A stretch of DNA of 64,000 bases from Erythrobacteraceae bacterium (GTDB taxonomy: Bacteria > Pseudomonadota > Alphaproteobacteria > Sphingomonadales > Sphingomonadaceae). The translations under genes and the position numbers were made by a program. Of the stretch, positions 1 to 7,793 are shown in pieces. Where the stretch lies: assembly GCA_027486035.1 (NCBI GenBank), contig JAIXPX010000033.1, positions 186,001-250,000 on the forward strand, read 5' to 3'. The number at the start of each line of letters is the position of its first letter. Position 1 is the stretch's first letter. The notes below the pieces were generated by a model. The model saw only the letters and a list, made by a program, of their open reading frames with translations, was not told the DNA's origin and searched no databases.

Positions 1-827
1 ACGGCACCAACACCAGCCGCGGCGCGACCGACAACGGCAACCTGTCGGGCCGCGCGGCGATCCAGTTCGAGCCGAGCGACGACGTGATGCTCTACGGTTC
101 GTACACCCGCGGCTACAAGGGTCCGGCGTTCAACGTGTTCTTCAACCACACCGCGCCCAACAATGCCCGCCCGATCAGCGAGGAGCTGTCCGACAGCTTC
201 GAAATCGGCGTCAAGTCGCGCTTCCTCGACAATCGCGTGCAGCTCAATGTGGCGGCCTTCACGGTCGAGTATGACGGCTTCCAGGCCAACAATTTCGTGC
301 TGATCAACGGCGCGACGGTCTCGAACCTCACCAACGCCGGGACGGTCAAGAGCGAGGGCTTCGAGGCCGACCTCGTGATCAACCCGGCCGACGGGCTGAA
401 CCTGCGCGCCAGCGCGGCCTATGCCGACGCCCGCGTGAAGCGCTTCAACCCCAACCCGCTGACCAACGCACCGAGCGCGATCAACGGCACCCGCCTGCCG
501 CTTGCGCCCGAGTTCGTCTACACCATCGGCGGCGATTACACCCGCGACCTCGGCGATGCGGCGGTGCTCTATCTCAACACCGATTACCGCCACACCAGCA
601 GCCAGTTCTCGGACCTCGGCAATGTCGGCCCGATCGACGAATACGGCATGTGGAACGCCTCGGTCGGCTTCTCGGACCCCGAGGACAAGTACCGCGTCAC
701 CTTCCACGCCCGCAACATCGCGGACGAGGGCTATGTGCTGCTCAACATCGAGAACGGCCGCCGGCTCCAGATCCCGCGCGATGCGGACCGCTACTTCGGC
801 GTGAGCCTGCGCGTGCGGACCCGCTGA
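1..827 (+). CDS. TonB-dependent receptor, C-terminal part (5' end outside window)
   Basis: The reading frame is open from base 3 to the TGA at 825-827, so only the last 274 or so residues are present. The segment has the alternating polar/aromatic pattern of outer-membrane beta strands (YGSYTRGYKG, FEIGVKSRFLDNRVQLN, GFEADLVINPADGLNLRASA) and finishes like a TonB-dependent receptor barrel, with RDADRYFGVSLRVRTR. Receptors of this family import iron chelates, vitamins or glycans across the outer membrane using TonB-ExbBD energy. The plug and TonB box lie upstream of the window, so the substrate cannot be inferred. A strong terminator follows directly. Confidence 0.9.
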   Translation, partial: GTNTSRGATDNGNLSGRAAIQFEPSDDVMLYGSYTRGYKGPAFNVFFNHTAPNNARPISEELSDSFEIGVKSRFLDNRVQLNVAAFTVEYDGFQANNFVLINGATVSNLTNAGTVKSEGFEADLVINPADGLNLRASAAYADARVKRFNPNPLTNAPSAINGTRLPLAPEFVYTIGGDYTRDLGDAAVLYLNTDYRHTSSQFSDLGNVGPIDEYGMWNASVGFSDPEDKYRVTFHARNIADEGYVLLNIENGRRLQIPRDADRYFGVSLRVRTR

Positions 828-852
828 TCCGCCCGCAGCCATGACAGGCAAG

Positions 853-882
853 GGGGCCGTCGGAGCGATCCGGCGGCCCTTT
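853..882 (+). terminator. Rho-independent terminator after the TonB receptor
   Basis: GGGCCGTCGGA (854-864) pairs with TCCGGCGGCCC (869-879), 11 bp with one G-T wobble, closing a GCGA tetraloop and followed by TTT. Twenty-six bases of this element (853-878) recur exactly, inverted, at 51040-51065. Confidence 0.8.
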
Positions 883-916
883 GCGTCTCCGCCAACGCGT
901 TCTAGGAAGCTTCCTG

Positions 917-2176
917 ATGGCTCCCGCAAATTCCCCCGCCCTTTCCCCGCGCCTGCGCTGGTCGCTGTTCACGGTGCTGTGCATCGCGGGGGTGTTCAAC
1001 GCGATGGACCGGCCGATCATCGCCATCCTCAAGCCCGACATGATGGCCGATTTCGGCTGGAGCGACAGCGACTTCGGCGATCTGGCCGCAGTGACCCAGT
1101 TCTCGGCCGCCTTTGCCTTCCTGTTCACCGGCTGGCTGGTCGACCGGCTCGGGGTCAACCGCGCGATGCAGGTCGGTGCTTCCGCGTGGAGCCTTGCCGC
1201 CATGGCACATGGCTGGGCGCTCAGCACGTGGCAGGTGGTGGCCGCGCGGGTCGGGCTCGGGGTGACCGAGGCGGTGCAGACCCCGCTCACGATCAAGACC
1301 GTCGCCACCCTCTTCCCTCCGGACAAGCGCAGCCTCGCCTTCGGCTTTGCCACGCTGCTGGCCGGGGCCGGCACCATCGCCATGCCCTTCATCATCCCCG
1401 GCCTTGCCCTGGCGGTGGGCTGGCGCGGCGCGCTGGTGGCGGGCGGGGTCGGCGGGCTGGTGTCGCTGCTGGCATGGATGGGGCTGGCCCGCGGGATCGC
1501 CGCCCTGAACGAGCGCCACGTGCCCTCCGCCGCCGAGGCCGCGGGCGAGGCAGCCTTCGGCGCGATCCTCGCCAGCCGCGCCGTCTGGGGCATCGTCGTC
1601 GCCAAGGCCCTGTCGGACATGACCTGGTGGTTCATCAATTTCTGGCTGGCCGACTACTACCGCCGCGAATTCGGCCTCTCGACGCTCGAGCTCGCAGTCC
1701 CGCTCGCCATCGCCTTCGCCGGATCGGGGCTCGGGGCTTTCGGCGCAGGCTGGATCTCGACCCGGCTGCTCGAGCGCGGGGCAAGCCCCAATGCCGTGCG
1801 CAAGGGCGTGATGCTCGCCGCCGCATTGACAGTGGCGCCGCTGCCGCTGGTGCTCGGCCTCAAGGCCTTCTGGCCGGTGGCGGTGATGATCGGGGTGGTG
1901 ATGGCCGGGCACCAGGCCTTCTCGCTCTCGCTGTTCTCGACCATCACCGATGTCGTGCCGGGCGCCAAGGTCGGCCGGGTCACCGCCTTCGGGGCTTTCA
2001 TGGGCAATATGGGCGGGGTGGCGATCAGCCTTGTCGCCGGACGCGTGCTCGATGCCGGCTTCGGCTTCGTCCCGCTGTTCGTCTTCGCCGCAGCCTCCTA
2101 CTTGGTCGCCCTCGCCTGGTTCCACCTCATGCTCCCTGTCATCCGCCGCCCGGACGAGGCCGTCAGCGGCATTTGA
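917..2176 (+). CDS. MFS transporter, organic-anion/hexuronate-type (ACS-like)
   Basis: A 419-residue protein with about twelve hydrophobic segments. The motif-A region GWLVDRLGVNRAMQ follows TM2, as in major facilitator proteins, and the MDRPIIAILKP start of TM1 resembles the anion:cation symporter (hexuronate, 4-hydroxyphenylacetate) branch. ATG 917 is chosen over the in-frame ATG 881 because AGGAAG (904-909) sits 7 nt upstream and the longer form would begin inside the terminator of the preceding gene. An organic acid substrate is family-level inference. The gene stands alone between a terminator and the yeiH-like operon. Confidence 0.8.
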   Translation: MAPANSPALSPRLRWSLFTVLCIAGVFNAMDRPIIAILKPDMMADFGWSDSDFGDLAAVTQFSAAFAFLFTGWLVDRLGVNRAMQVGASAWSLAAMAHGWALSTWQVVAARVGLGVTEAVQTPLTIKTVATLFPPDKRSLAFGFATLLAGAGTIAMPFIIPGLALAVGWRGALVAGGVGGLVSLLAWMGLARGIAALNERHVPSAAEAAGEAAFGAILASRAVWGIVVAKALSDMTWWFINFWLADYYRREFGLSTLELAVPLAIAFAGSGLGAFGAGWISTRLLERGASPNAVRKGVMLAAALTVAPLPLVLGLKAFWPVAVMIGVVMAGHQAFSLSLFSTITDVVPGAKVGRVTAFGAFMGNMGGVAISLVAGRVLDAGFGFVPLFVFAAASYLVALAWFHLMLPVIRRPDEAVSGI

Positions 2177-2269
2177 CGCGGCGGGCCTGCGGTTGCATTC
2201 AGAAGGCGCCCGCGATAGGGCTATGACACCGTAAGACACACATTCCAGCACAGGCAGGGCTGAACCGGT

Positions 2270-3367
2270 ATGACGCAAGGGGCACGCCCCGATTTCGAGG
2301 CCTATGCCGGTGACCTGTTCGGCGAGATGATCCTTGCCGACAGCGCCGCTGCTGCCGCCGCAAAGCCGCAGCCAAAGCCGCTCTCGCGCTTCGTGCCGGG
2401 CGCGGCGATCTGCGCCATCGCCGGGGCGGCGGCGGCATGGCTCGCCCAGAACTACGGCGTACCGGTGATCCTTGCAGGGCTGCTGGTGGGCCTTGCCGTC
2501 AATTTCGCCGCGACCGATCCGCGCACCCATGACGGGCTCGACTTGGTCTCGCGCCACGGCTTGCGCGCCGGCATCGTGCTGCTCGGCTTTCAGGTGACCG
2601 CAATGCAGGTGGCCGCGATGGGCATCATCCCCTTCCTTGGCCTCGCTCTGGTCATGGCAGCCGCGCTCCTTGCCGCGCTCCTCGCCGCGCGGGCCACAGG
2701 CCAGAGCCCCGCCATCGGCCTGCTCGGCGGCGGAGCAACCGCGATCTGCGGCGCCTCGGCCGCGCTCGCGCTCTATGGCGTGATCGGGCGCGAGCGGGTC
2801 GATCAGGCGCTCTTCACCCTGACGCTGGTGATCCTCGCCGCTGCCAGCGCCATCGCGCTCGTCACCTATCCGCCGCTCACCCGGATGCTCGGCTTCTCGG
2901 ATGCACAGGCGGGCTTTCTCGTCGGGGCCTCGATCCATGATGTCGCCCAGGCGATCGGCGCAGGCTTCGCCATCTCGGACGCGGCAGGCGCACAGGCGAC
3001 GGTGGTGAAACTCACCCGCGTCGCGCTGCTCGCCCCGCTGGTGACACTCGCGGCCTTGTGGATCGCCCGCGTCCAGCCGCTCGCGGCGGGCGTCGGGCGG
3101 GCGCGGGTGCCGGTGCTGCCGGGCTTCATCCTCGCCTTCCTCGCGCTCGTCGGGGTCAATTCGCTGGTCACCATGCCGCCCGACCTTGCCGGCCACGCGC
3201 TCACCCTCTCCAAGACCCTGCTCCTGCTCGCCGTAACCGCCACCGCGATGCGCACCCGCACCGACCTGCTGCTCGGCCTCGGCTGGCGCGCGGTCATGCC
3301 GGTGCTGGCGGCGACCATCGCCTCGCTGGCGGTGGCGCTGGCCTTTGCCGAATGGGTGATCGGGTGA
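2270..3367 (+). CDS. YeiH/YadS-family putative sulfate exporter (UPF0324)
   Basis: A 365-residue polytopic membrane protein. About 45 polar residues precede a run of hydrophobic helices with the family features LVSRHGLRAGIVLLGFQ, GGGATAICGASAALALYG and a second half containing LVGASIHDVAQAIGAGF. YeiH-like proteins are annotated as putative sulfate or sulfite-related exporters, and PSE members act in taurine degradation. The stop codon overlaps the GTG of glpD, so it probably heads a co-transcribed set that ends in a sulfite dehydrogenase. A role in exporting sulfate or sulfite would fit that context but is inference. Confidence 0.8.
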   Translation: MTQGARPDFEAYAGDLFGEMILADSAAAAAAKPQPKPLSRFVPGAAICAIAGAAAAWLAQNYGVPVILAGLLVGLAVNFAATDPRTHDGLDLVSRHGLRAGIVLLGFQVTAMQVAAMGIIPFLGLALVMAAALLAALLAARATGQSPAIGLLGGGATAICGASAALALYGVIGRERVDQALFTLTLVILAAASAIALVTYPPLTRMLGFSDAQAGFLVGASIHDVAQAIGAGFAISDAAGAQATVVKLTRVALLAPLVTLAALWIARVQPLAAGVGRARVPVLPGFILAFLALVGVNSLVTMPPDLAGHALTLSKTLLLLAVTATAMRTRTDLLLGLGWRAVMPVLAATIASLAVALAFAEWVIG

Positions 3368-4866
3368 GCCCGACCTTCGATCTCGCGGTGATCGGCGGCG
3401 GCGTCAACGGCGCGGGGATCGCGCGCGATGCGGCCGGGCGCGGGGCCAGGGTGCTGCTGCTCGAGCGCGGCGATCTGGCGCAGGGCACCTCGTCGAACTC
3501 GACCAAGCTGATCCATGGTGGGCTCAGGTATCTCGAGCATTACGAATTCGCCCTCGTGCGCGAGGCCCTGTCCGAGCGCGAGGTGCTGTGGGGCATCGCG
3601 CCGCACATCATCTGGCCGCTGCGCTTCATCCTCCCCCACCGCCCCGGCCTGCGCCCGCGCTGGCTGCTCAGGCTCGGGCTGTTCCTCTATGACCATATCG
3701 GCGGCCGCAAGCACCTGCCTTCGGCCGAGGGCGTGGACCTGACGAAGCACCTCGCAGGCGCGCCCCTCAAGCCTGCCTATACCCGCGCCTTTGCCTATTC
3801 CGATGGCTGGGTGGACGATGCCCGGCTCGTCATCCTCAACGCCCGCGATGCCGCCGATCGCGGCGCCACAGTGCGCACGCGCTGCGAGGTGACTTCCCTC
3901 AACCGCGAGGGGGAGATGTGGCGCATTGAGGCGCGGGGTGAGACCTTTCATGCCCGCGCCGTCGTCAACGCCGCCGGGCCGCGGGTGCTCGACCTGCTGG
4001 GCCGCGCGGGAGAACCCGGCACAAAAGGCTCGGGCCAGAAAATGCGCCTCGTGCGCGGATCGCACATCGTGGTGAGGAAGCTGTTCGACCACGATTACGC
4101 CTATTTCTTCCAGCTCCCCGACGGGCGGATCTTCTTTGCCATCCCCTATGAAAGCGACTTCACCCTGATCGGCACCACCGATGTCGATCACAAGGCGGGG
4201 CTCGACGCGGTGCAGGCCAGCCCCGAGGAGATCGCCTATCTGTGCGAGGGCGCCTCGGACTATTTCCGCACCCCCGTCACGCCCGATGATGTGGTGTGGA
4301 CCTATTCGGGCGTGCGTCCGCTGGTCGATGACGGATCGGGGCGACCCGAGGCAGCGACCCGCGGCTACCGCTTCGAGGTGGACGGCGGCGCGGATGGCCG
4401 CGCGCCCATGCTCTCGGTGTTCGGCGGCAAGATCACCACCTATCGCCACCTCGCGCTCGAGGCGGTGGAGCAGCTCGCGCCCTTCCTGCCGGTGCTGTCC
4501 GGCAGGGACTGGACCGGCTCTGCCCCGCTCCCCGGCGGCGACTTCGGGCGCGCTGCGGCAGGCGACAAGATGCGCGCGCTGGCGGAGCGCTATCCCTTCC
4601 TCCCCAAACGCGAGCCGCGCCGCCTGATCCAGCTTTACGGCACCCGCGCCTTTGCCTTGCTCGGCGATGCCGCGCGGCCCGAGGATCTGGGCGAGCATTT
4701 CGGCCACGGATTGACCGCCGCCGAAGTCGATTACCTGATCGCGCAGGAATGGGCCGCCACGGCCGAGGACGTGCTATGGCGCCGCACCAAGCTCGGCCTC
4801 CACTTCACGCCCGACCAGACCGCCCGCCTTGCCGCCTATATCACCGAAAGGACACGCCCAGCATGA
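3364..4866 (+). CDS. glpD: Aerobic glycerol-3-phosphate dehydrogenase
   Basis: A 500-residue FAD enzyme that oxidises sn-glycerol 3-phosphate to dihydroxyacetone phosphate at the inner membrane and passes electrons to quinone. The FAD-binding GGGVNGAGIARDAAGRG lies near residues 9-25, followed by SSNSTKLIHGGLRYLE typical of GlpD. FALIGTTD-like and GGKITTYRH motifs follow in the second half. The start is GTG 3364, overlapping the previous stop (GTGA); longer in-frame starts would lie inside the yeiH-like gene. No glycerol kinase or facilitator is adjacent, which is unusual, and the gene is embedded in what looks like a sulfite-oxidation operon. Confidence 0.93.
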   Translation: MSPTFDLAVIGGGVNGAGIARDAAGRGARVLLLERGDLAQGTSSNSTKLIHGGLRYLEHYEFALVREALSEREVLWGIAPHIIWPLRFILPHRPGLRPRWLLRLGLFLYDHIGGRKHLPSAEGVDLTKHLAGAPLKPAYTRAFAYSDGWVDDARLVILNARDAADRGATVRTRCEVTSLNREGEMWRIEARGETFHARAVVNAAGPRVLDLLGRAGEPGTKGSGQKMRLVRGSHIVVRKLFDHDYAYFFQLPDGRIFFAIPYESDFTLIGTTDVDHKAGLDAVQASPEEIAYLCEGASDYFRTPVTPDDVVWTYSGVRPLVDDGSGRPEAATRGYRFEVDGGADGRAPMLSVFGGKITTYRHLALEAVEQLAPFLPVLSGRDWTGSAPLPGGDFGRAAAGDKMRALAERYPFLPKREPRRLIQLYGTRAFALLGDAARPEDLGEHFGHGLTAAEVDYLIAQEWAATAEDVLWRRTKLGLHFTPDQTARLAAYITERTRPA

Positions 4867-5435
4867 CCCGAATCGTAGCCCTCGGCGGCACGGTCAATCC
4901 CGGCTCCTCGACCGAGCAGGCGCTGCGCCTTGCCGCCAGCATCGCCGCGGGCGAAGGGGCCAAGGTGCAGGTCTTCGGCGGCGAATACCTCACCGCCCTG
5001 CCGCACTATCTCGGGCCGGACCACAATGCCGGCATGGGGGCCGAGATGGTCGAGGCGGTGCGCGCCGCCGATGGCCTGCTGGTCGCCGCGCCCGGCTATC
5101 ACGGCACGATCTCGGGCGTGGTCAAGAACGCGCTCGATTACCTTGAAGACCTCGCCCGCGACGAGCGGCCCTATCTCGATGGCCGCGCGGTCGGCCTCAT
5201 CGCCACGGCCTTCGGTGATCAGGCCTCGATGTCGACGCTGCTGACGATGCGCGCGATCACCCATGCCCTGCGCGGCTGGCCGACCCCGATGGGGGCGACG
5301 ATCCGCACCTATCGCGGCATGTTCTCACCCGATGGCGAATGCCTTGACGAGCGCGCGCGCGGCCAGATCGAACTGGTCGGCAAGCAGGTGGTGCTGGGCG
5401 CCAGGAGCTTCGCCGCCGGGAGAGACCTTGCGTGA
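4863..5435 (+). CDS. NADPH-dependent FMN reductase family protein
   Basis: A 190-residue flavodoxin-fold protein. GGTVNPGSSTEQALRLA near the N terminus matches the phosphate-binding loop of NAD(P)H:FMN reductases (SsuE/MsuE group), and AAPGYHGTISGVVKNALDYLE is the second family signature. The expected reaction is reduction of free FMN by NAD(P)H, which can feed two-component flavin monooxygenases such as alkanesulfonate enzymes. ATG 4863 overlaps the glpD stop by 4 nt, and the stop overlaps the next ATG by 4 nt, so translational coupling is likely. No partner monooxygenase is present in the window. Confidence 0.85.
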   Translation: MTRIVALGGTVNPGSSTEQALRLAASIAAGEGAKVQVFGGEYLTALPHYLGPDHNAGMGAEMVEAVRAADGLLVAAPGYHGTISGVVKNALDYLEDLARDERPYLDGRAVGLIATAFGDQASMSTLLTMRAITHALRGWPTPMGATIRTYRGMFSPDGECLDERARGQIELVGKQVVLGARSFAAGRDLA

Positions 5436-6046
5436 GCGGGGCCGATCTTGATGCGGCGCTCGCAGCCGTCGCGGCGGGGCGGGTCGTGGTCGTCACCGGC
5501 GATGCCTTGCGCGGCGGGGACATCGACCTGATGTGCGCCGCTGCCCATGTCACGCCCGACATCATCAACTTCATGGCCACCCACGGGCGCGGGCTGATCT
5601 GCCTTTCGGTGACGCCCGAGCGGGCCGGGCAACTGGGGCTCAGTCTCGTCAATCCCGGCACAGCGCGCCAGACCGGGCGGCCCTTCGCCCGCTCGATCGA
5701 GGCGGCCGAGGGCGTCTCGACCGGCATCTCGGCAGCCGACCGCGCGCATACGGTGCGCGTGGCGATAGCCGAAGGGGCAAGTTCGGCCGATATCCACTCG
5801 CCCGGCCACGTCTTCCCGCTGATCGCCCGCCCCGGCGGCGTGCGCGAGCGCGCGGCGGCCTGCGAGGCCTCGATTGACCTTGCGCGCCTCGCGGGGGCAG
5901 GCGACGCGGCGGTGATCTGCTCGATCCTGCGCGACGATGGCGAGATGGCGCGGATCGACGATATCGGCGATCTGATCGCCGCCCACGGCCTGGCGGTGGC
6001 CGATATCGCGGCGCTGATCGAACGGCTCGGGGAGGCAAGGGCATGA
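5432..6046 (+). CDS. RibB-like protein (DHBP synthase fold) lacking metal ligands
   Basis: A 204-residue protein clearly homologous to 3,4-dihydroxy-2-butanone-4-phosphate synthase: INFMATHGRGLICL (45-58), IEAAEGVSTGISAADRA (89-105), PGHVFPLIARPGGV (124-137), ASIDLARLAG (146-155). The acidic metal/substrate loop that reads DRENEGD in active enzymes is DALRGGD here (24-30), and the conserved GHTEA reads AACEA (142-146), so both the ligand Glu and the ligand His are missing. It has no GTP cyclohydrolase II domain. It overlaps its neighbours by 4 nt on both sides, between a flavin reductase and a molybdenum sulfite dehydrogenase. A non-catalytic or altered role is likely. Confidence 0.75.
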   Translation: MSGADLDAALAAVAAGRVVVVTGDALRGGDIDLMCAAAHVTPDIINFMATHGRGLICLSVTPERAGQLGLSLVNPGTARQTGRPFARSIEAAEGVSTGISAADRAHTVRVAIAEGASSADIHSPGHVFPLIARPGGVRERAAACEASIDLARLAGAGDAAVICSILRDDGEMARIDDIGDLIAAHGLAVADIAALIERLGEARA

Positions 6047-7263
6047 GCGATGGCAAGTTCACCCGCCGCGCGCTGGTCGCCGGAGCGGGAACGGCAGCGC
6101 TCGCCGTGCCGGCAGCGGGGAAGCTTGCCGGCGGCATGATCGACCTCGGCCTGCCCGGCGGCCCGAGCCTCAGGCCCACCACGCCCGATTTCCCCGGCAA
6201 GCGGGACATGATCGTCCAGCGCATCCGTCCGCCGCTGCTCGAAACCCCCATGGACGCCTTCCGCGAGGGGGTGATCACACCCAATGACCGCCACTTCGTG
6301 CGCTGGAATTGGTCGATGCCGACCGAGGTCAGGGCAGGCCAGCACCGTGTCGCGGTGGGCGGCGCGGTCCGGAAGCCGGTGTCGCTCACGCTCGAGGAGA
6401 TCGCCGCTGCGGGCGAGCATGTCTCGATTGTCGCGGTCAACCAGTGCGCGGGCAACGGGCGCGGCCTCTCCGAACCGCGGGTGACCGGCACCCAGTGGGG
6501 CAACGGGGCGATGAGCTGCGCCAAGTGGACCGGGGTGCGGCTCGGGGATGTGCTCGCCAAGGCGGGCCTTGCGGATAGCGCGAAGCGGGTCCGCTTTGCC
6601 GGGCTCGACGTGCCGCTGACCGATGGCGCGCCGCAGTTCATCAAGTCGATACCGCTCGATGTCGCGCTGCGCGAGGATGTGCTGGTCGCCTGGGCGATGA
6701 ACGACGAGGCCCTTCCGATCCTCCACGGTTTCCCCTTGCGGATCGTGGTGCCCGGGTGGTTCTCGACCTATTGGGTCAAGATGCTCGCCACCATCGAGGT
6801 GCTGACGGGCGAGGACGAGAGCCACTACGTTGCCGAGACCTATCGCTGGCCGACTGCGCCGGTGAAGCCGGGGGACAAGGACTTCCCGACTGTCCCGATC
6901 GAGGCCATGCCGCCGCGCTCCTTCATCACCAGCCATGCCGATGGCGACACGGTGGCACGGGGCAGGCCCCTGACGCTGGAGGGCTTCGCCTTCGGCGGGG
7001 ATGTGGGGCTCGCCAAGGTCGAACTGGTGGGCGCCGGAGAGGGTGGGGGCTGGACGGCCGCGTGCCAGCTCGGCCCGGACGAGCATGGGCCCTACGCCTT
7101 CCGCCGCTGGTCCGTCACCCTGCCGCACGTCACGGGCGATCTTGCCGAAATCGGCAGCAGGGCGACCAATACCAAAGGCCTGTCACAGCCCGACGCGCTG
7201 GTCTGGAACCCCTCGGGCTATGCCCGCAACGTGATCGAGCGCATCACCCTGAGGGCGCAATGA
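6043..7263 (+). CDS. sorA: SorA-like sulfite dehydrogenase, molybdopterin subunit
   Basis: A 406-residue exported enzyme. FTRRALVAGAGTAALAVPAAG at the start is a twin-arginine signal, as expected for a cofactor loaded in the cytoplasm. The molybdopterin domain contains VAVNQCAGNGRG (about residues 128-139) with the Mo-ligand Cys, and a C-terminal dimerisation domain follows (from about residue 290, ITSHADGDTVARG). Sulfite oxidase family members oxidise sulfite to sulfate and pass electrons to cytochrome c. The adjacent gene encodes a monohaem cytochrome, which supports a SorAB-type periplasmic complex. The start overlaps the RibB-like stop by 4 nt. Confidence 0.85.
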   Translation: MSDGKFTRRALVAGAGTAALAVPAAGKLAGGMIDLGLPGGPSLRPTTPDFPGKRDMIVQRIRPPLLETPMDAFREGVITPNDRHFVRWNWSMPTEVRAGQHRVAVGGAVRKPVSLTLEEIAAAGEHVSIVAVNQCAGNGRGLSEPRVTGTQWGNGAMSCAKWTGVRLGDVLAKAGLADSAKRVRFAGLDVPLTDGAPQFIKSIPLDVALREDVLVAWAMNDEALPILHGFPLRIVVPGWFSTYWVKMLATIEVLTGEDESHYVAETYRWPTAPVKPGDKDFPTVPIEAMPPRSFITSHADGDTVARGRPLTLEGFAFGGDVGLAKVELVGAGEGGGWTAACQLGPDEHGPYAFRRWSVTLPHVTGDLAEIGSRATNTKGLSQPDALVWNPSGYARNVIERITLRAQ

Positions 7264-7604
7264 GAGCCGCGCTGTTCCTGCCCCTCGCCTTTCTGCTCGC
7301 GGCCTGCGGTGCGGCGCCGAGGGTCGAATTCGCCGATGCCAGCATCACCCTGCCCGATGATCCCGGCGATCTGCCCGAAGGCCCGGGACGCGATTCCGTG
7401 ATCGAGAACTGCACCGCCTGCCATTCGCCCTCGACCATGCTCCAGCAGCCCAAGATCAGCCGCGAGAAATGGGAGGCGACGGTCAAGAAGATGGTCACGC
7501 TCTACAAGGCGCCGGTCGACGAAAAGGCCGTGCCGCAGATCGTCGACTACCTGCTCGCGGCGCAGGCGGGCGAGGGCGATGTTTCACGTGAAACACCGCG
7601 ATGA
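7260..7604 (+). CDS. sorB: SorB-like monohaem cytochrome c lipoprotein
   Basis: A 114-residue protein with a short signal ending in the lipobox LAAC (Cys16) and one haem-binding site CTACH at 51-55. The size and the position directly behind sorA (4-nt overlap) match the cytochrome subunit of sulfite:cytochrome c oxidoreductase, here predicted to be tethered in the periplasm. Met78 or Met69 could be the distal haem ligand. The last codons (encoding DVSRETPR) are formed by a perfect parS sequence at 7580-7595, so the C-terminal tail is dictated by a ParB site rather than by function. Confidence 0.8.
   Translation: MRAALFLPLAFLLAACGAAPRVEFADASITLPDDPGDLPEGPGRDSVIENCTACHSPSTMLQQPKISREKWEATVKKMVTLYKAPVDEKAVPQIVDYLLAAQAGEGDVSRETPR
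7580..7595. other. parS site (ParB-binding), copy 1
   Basis: TGTTTCACGTGAAACA is the perfect 16-bp palindromic consensus for chromosomal ParB (Spo0J). It lies within the 3' end of the sorB-like coding sequence, 9 bp before the stop. The same sequence recurs at 25763-25778. ParB loads at parS as a CTP-dependent clamp to segregate the origin region and recruit SMC. Confidence 0.9.
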
Positions 7605-7664
7605 AGGGGGTCTAGAGGGGGTCTAGACCGCACCGGGCGGGGTCCAAATCCGATAGGGAGGGGG
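7605..7664 (+). repeat. 11-bp G-tract repeats beside parS copy 1
   Basis: AGGGGGTCTAG occurs at 7605-7615 and 7616-7626 in perfect tandem. GGG and GGGG tracts follow at 7635-7642, and AGGGGGTCT occurs again at 7659-7667. The block begins 9 bp after parS. Four G-runs lie within about 40 bases, so quadruplex formation is conceivable. A related array sits next to the second parS. Confidence 0.75.
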
Positions 7665-7793
7665 TCTGCCCCGCGCTACCCTTTGCCTCGGCCCGCCTGC
7701 GCTTCGTCCCGCCCCGCCGGCACCATGTCGCATTTGTATCCCCAAGCGCGGGCGTGCTGTAAGCTGTCCCGCGCCATCAAGGAGAACCCGACC

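Noticed and set aside
841..2226. Alternative long plus-strand ORF overlapping the MFS gene
   Set aside because: Arginine/glycine-rich shadow frame of a high-GC gene with no family resemblance; the MFS frame has membrane helices and an SD.
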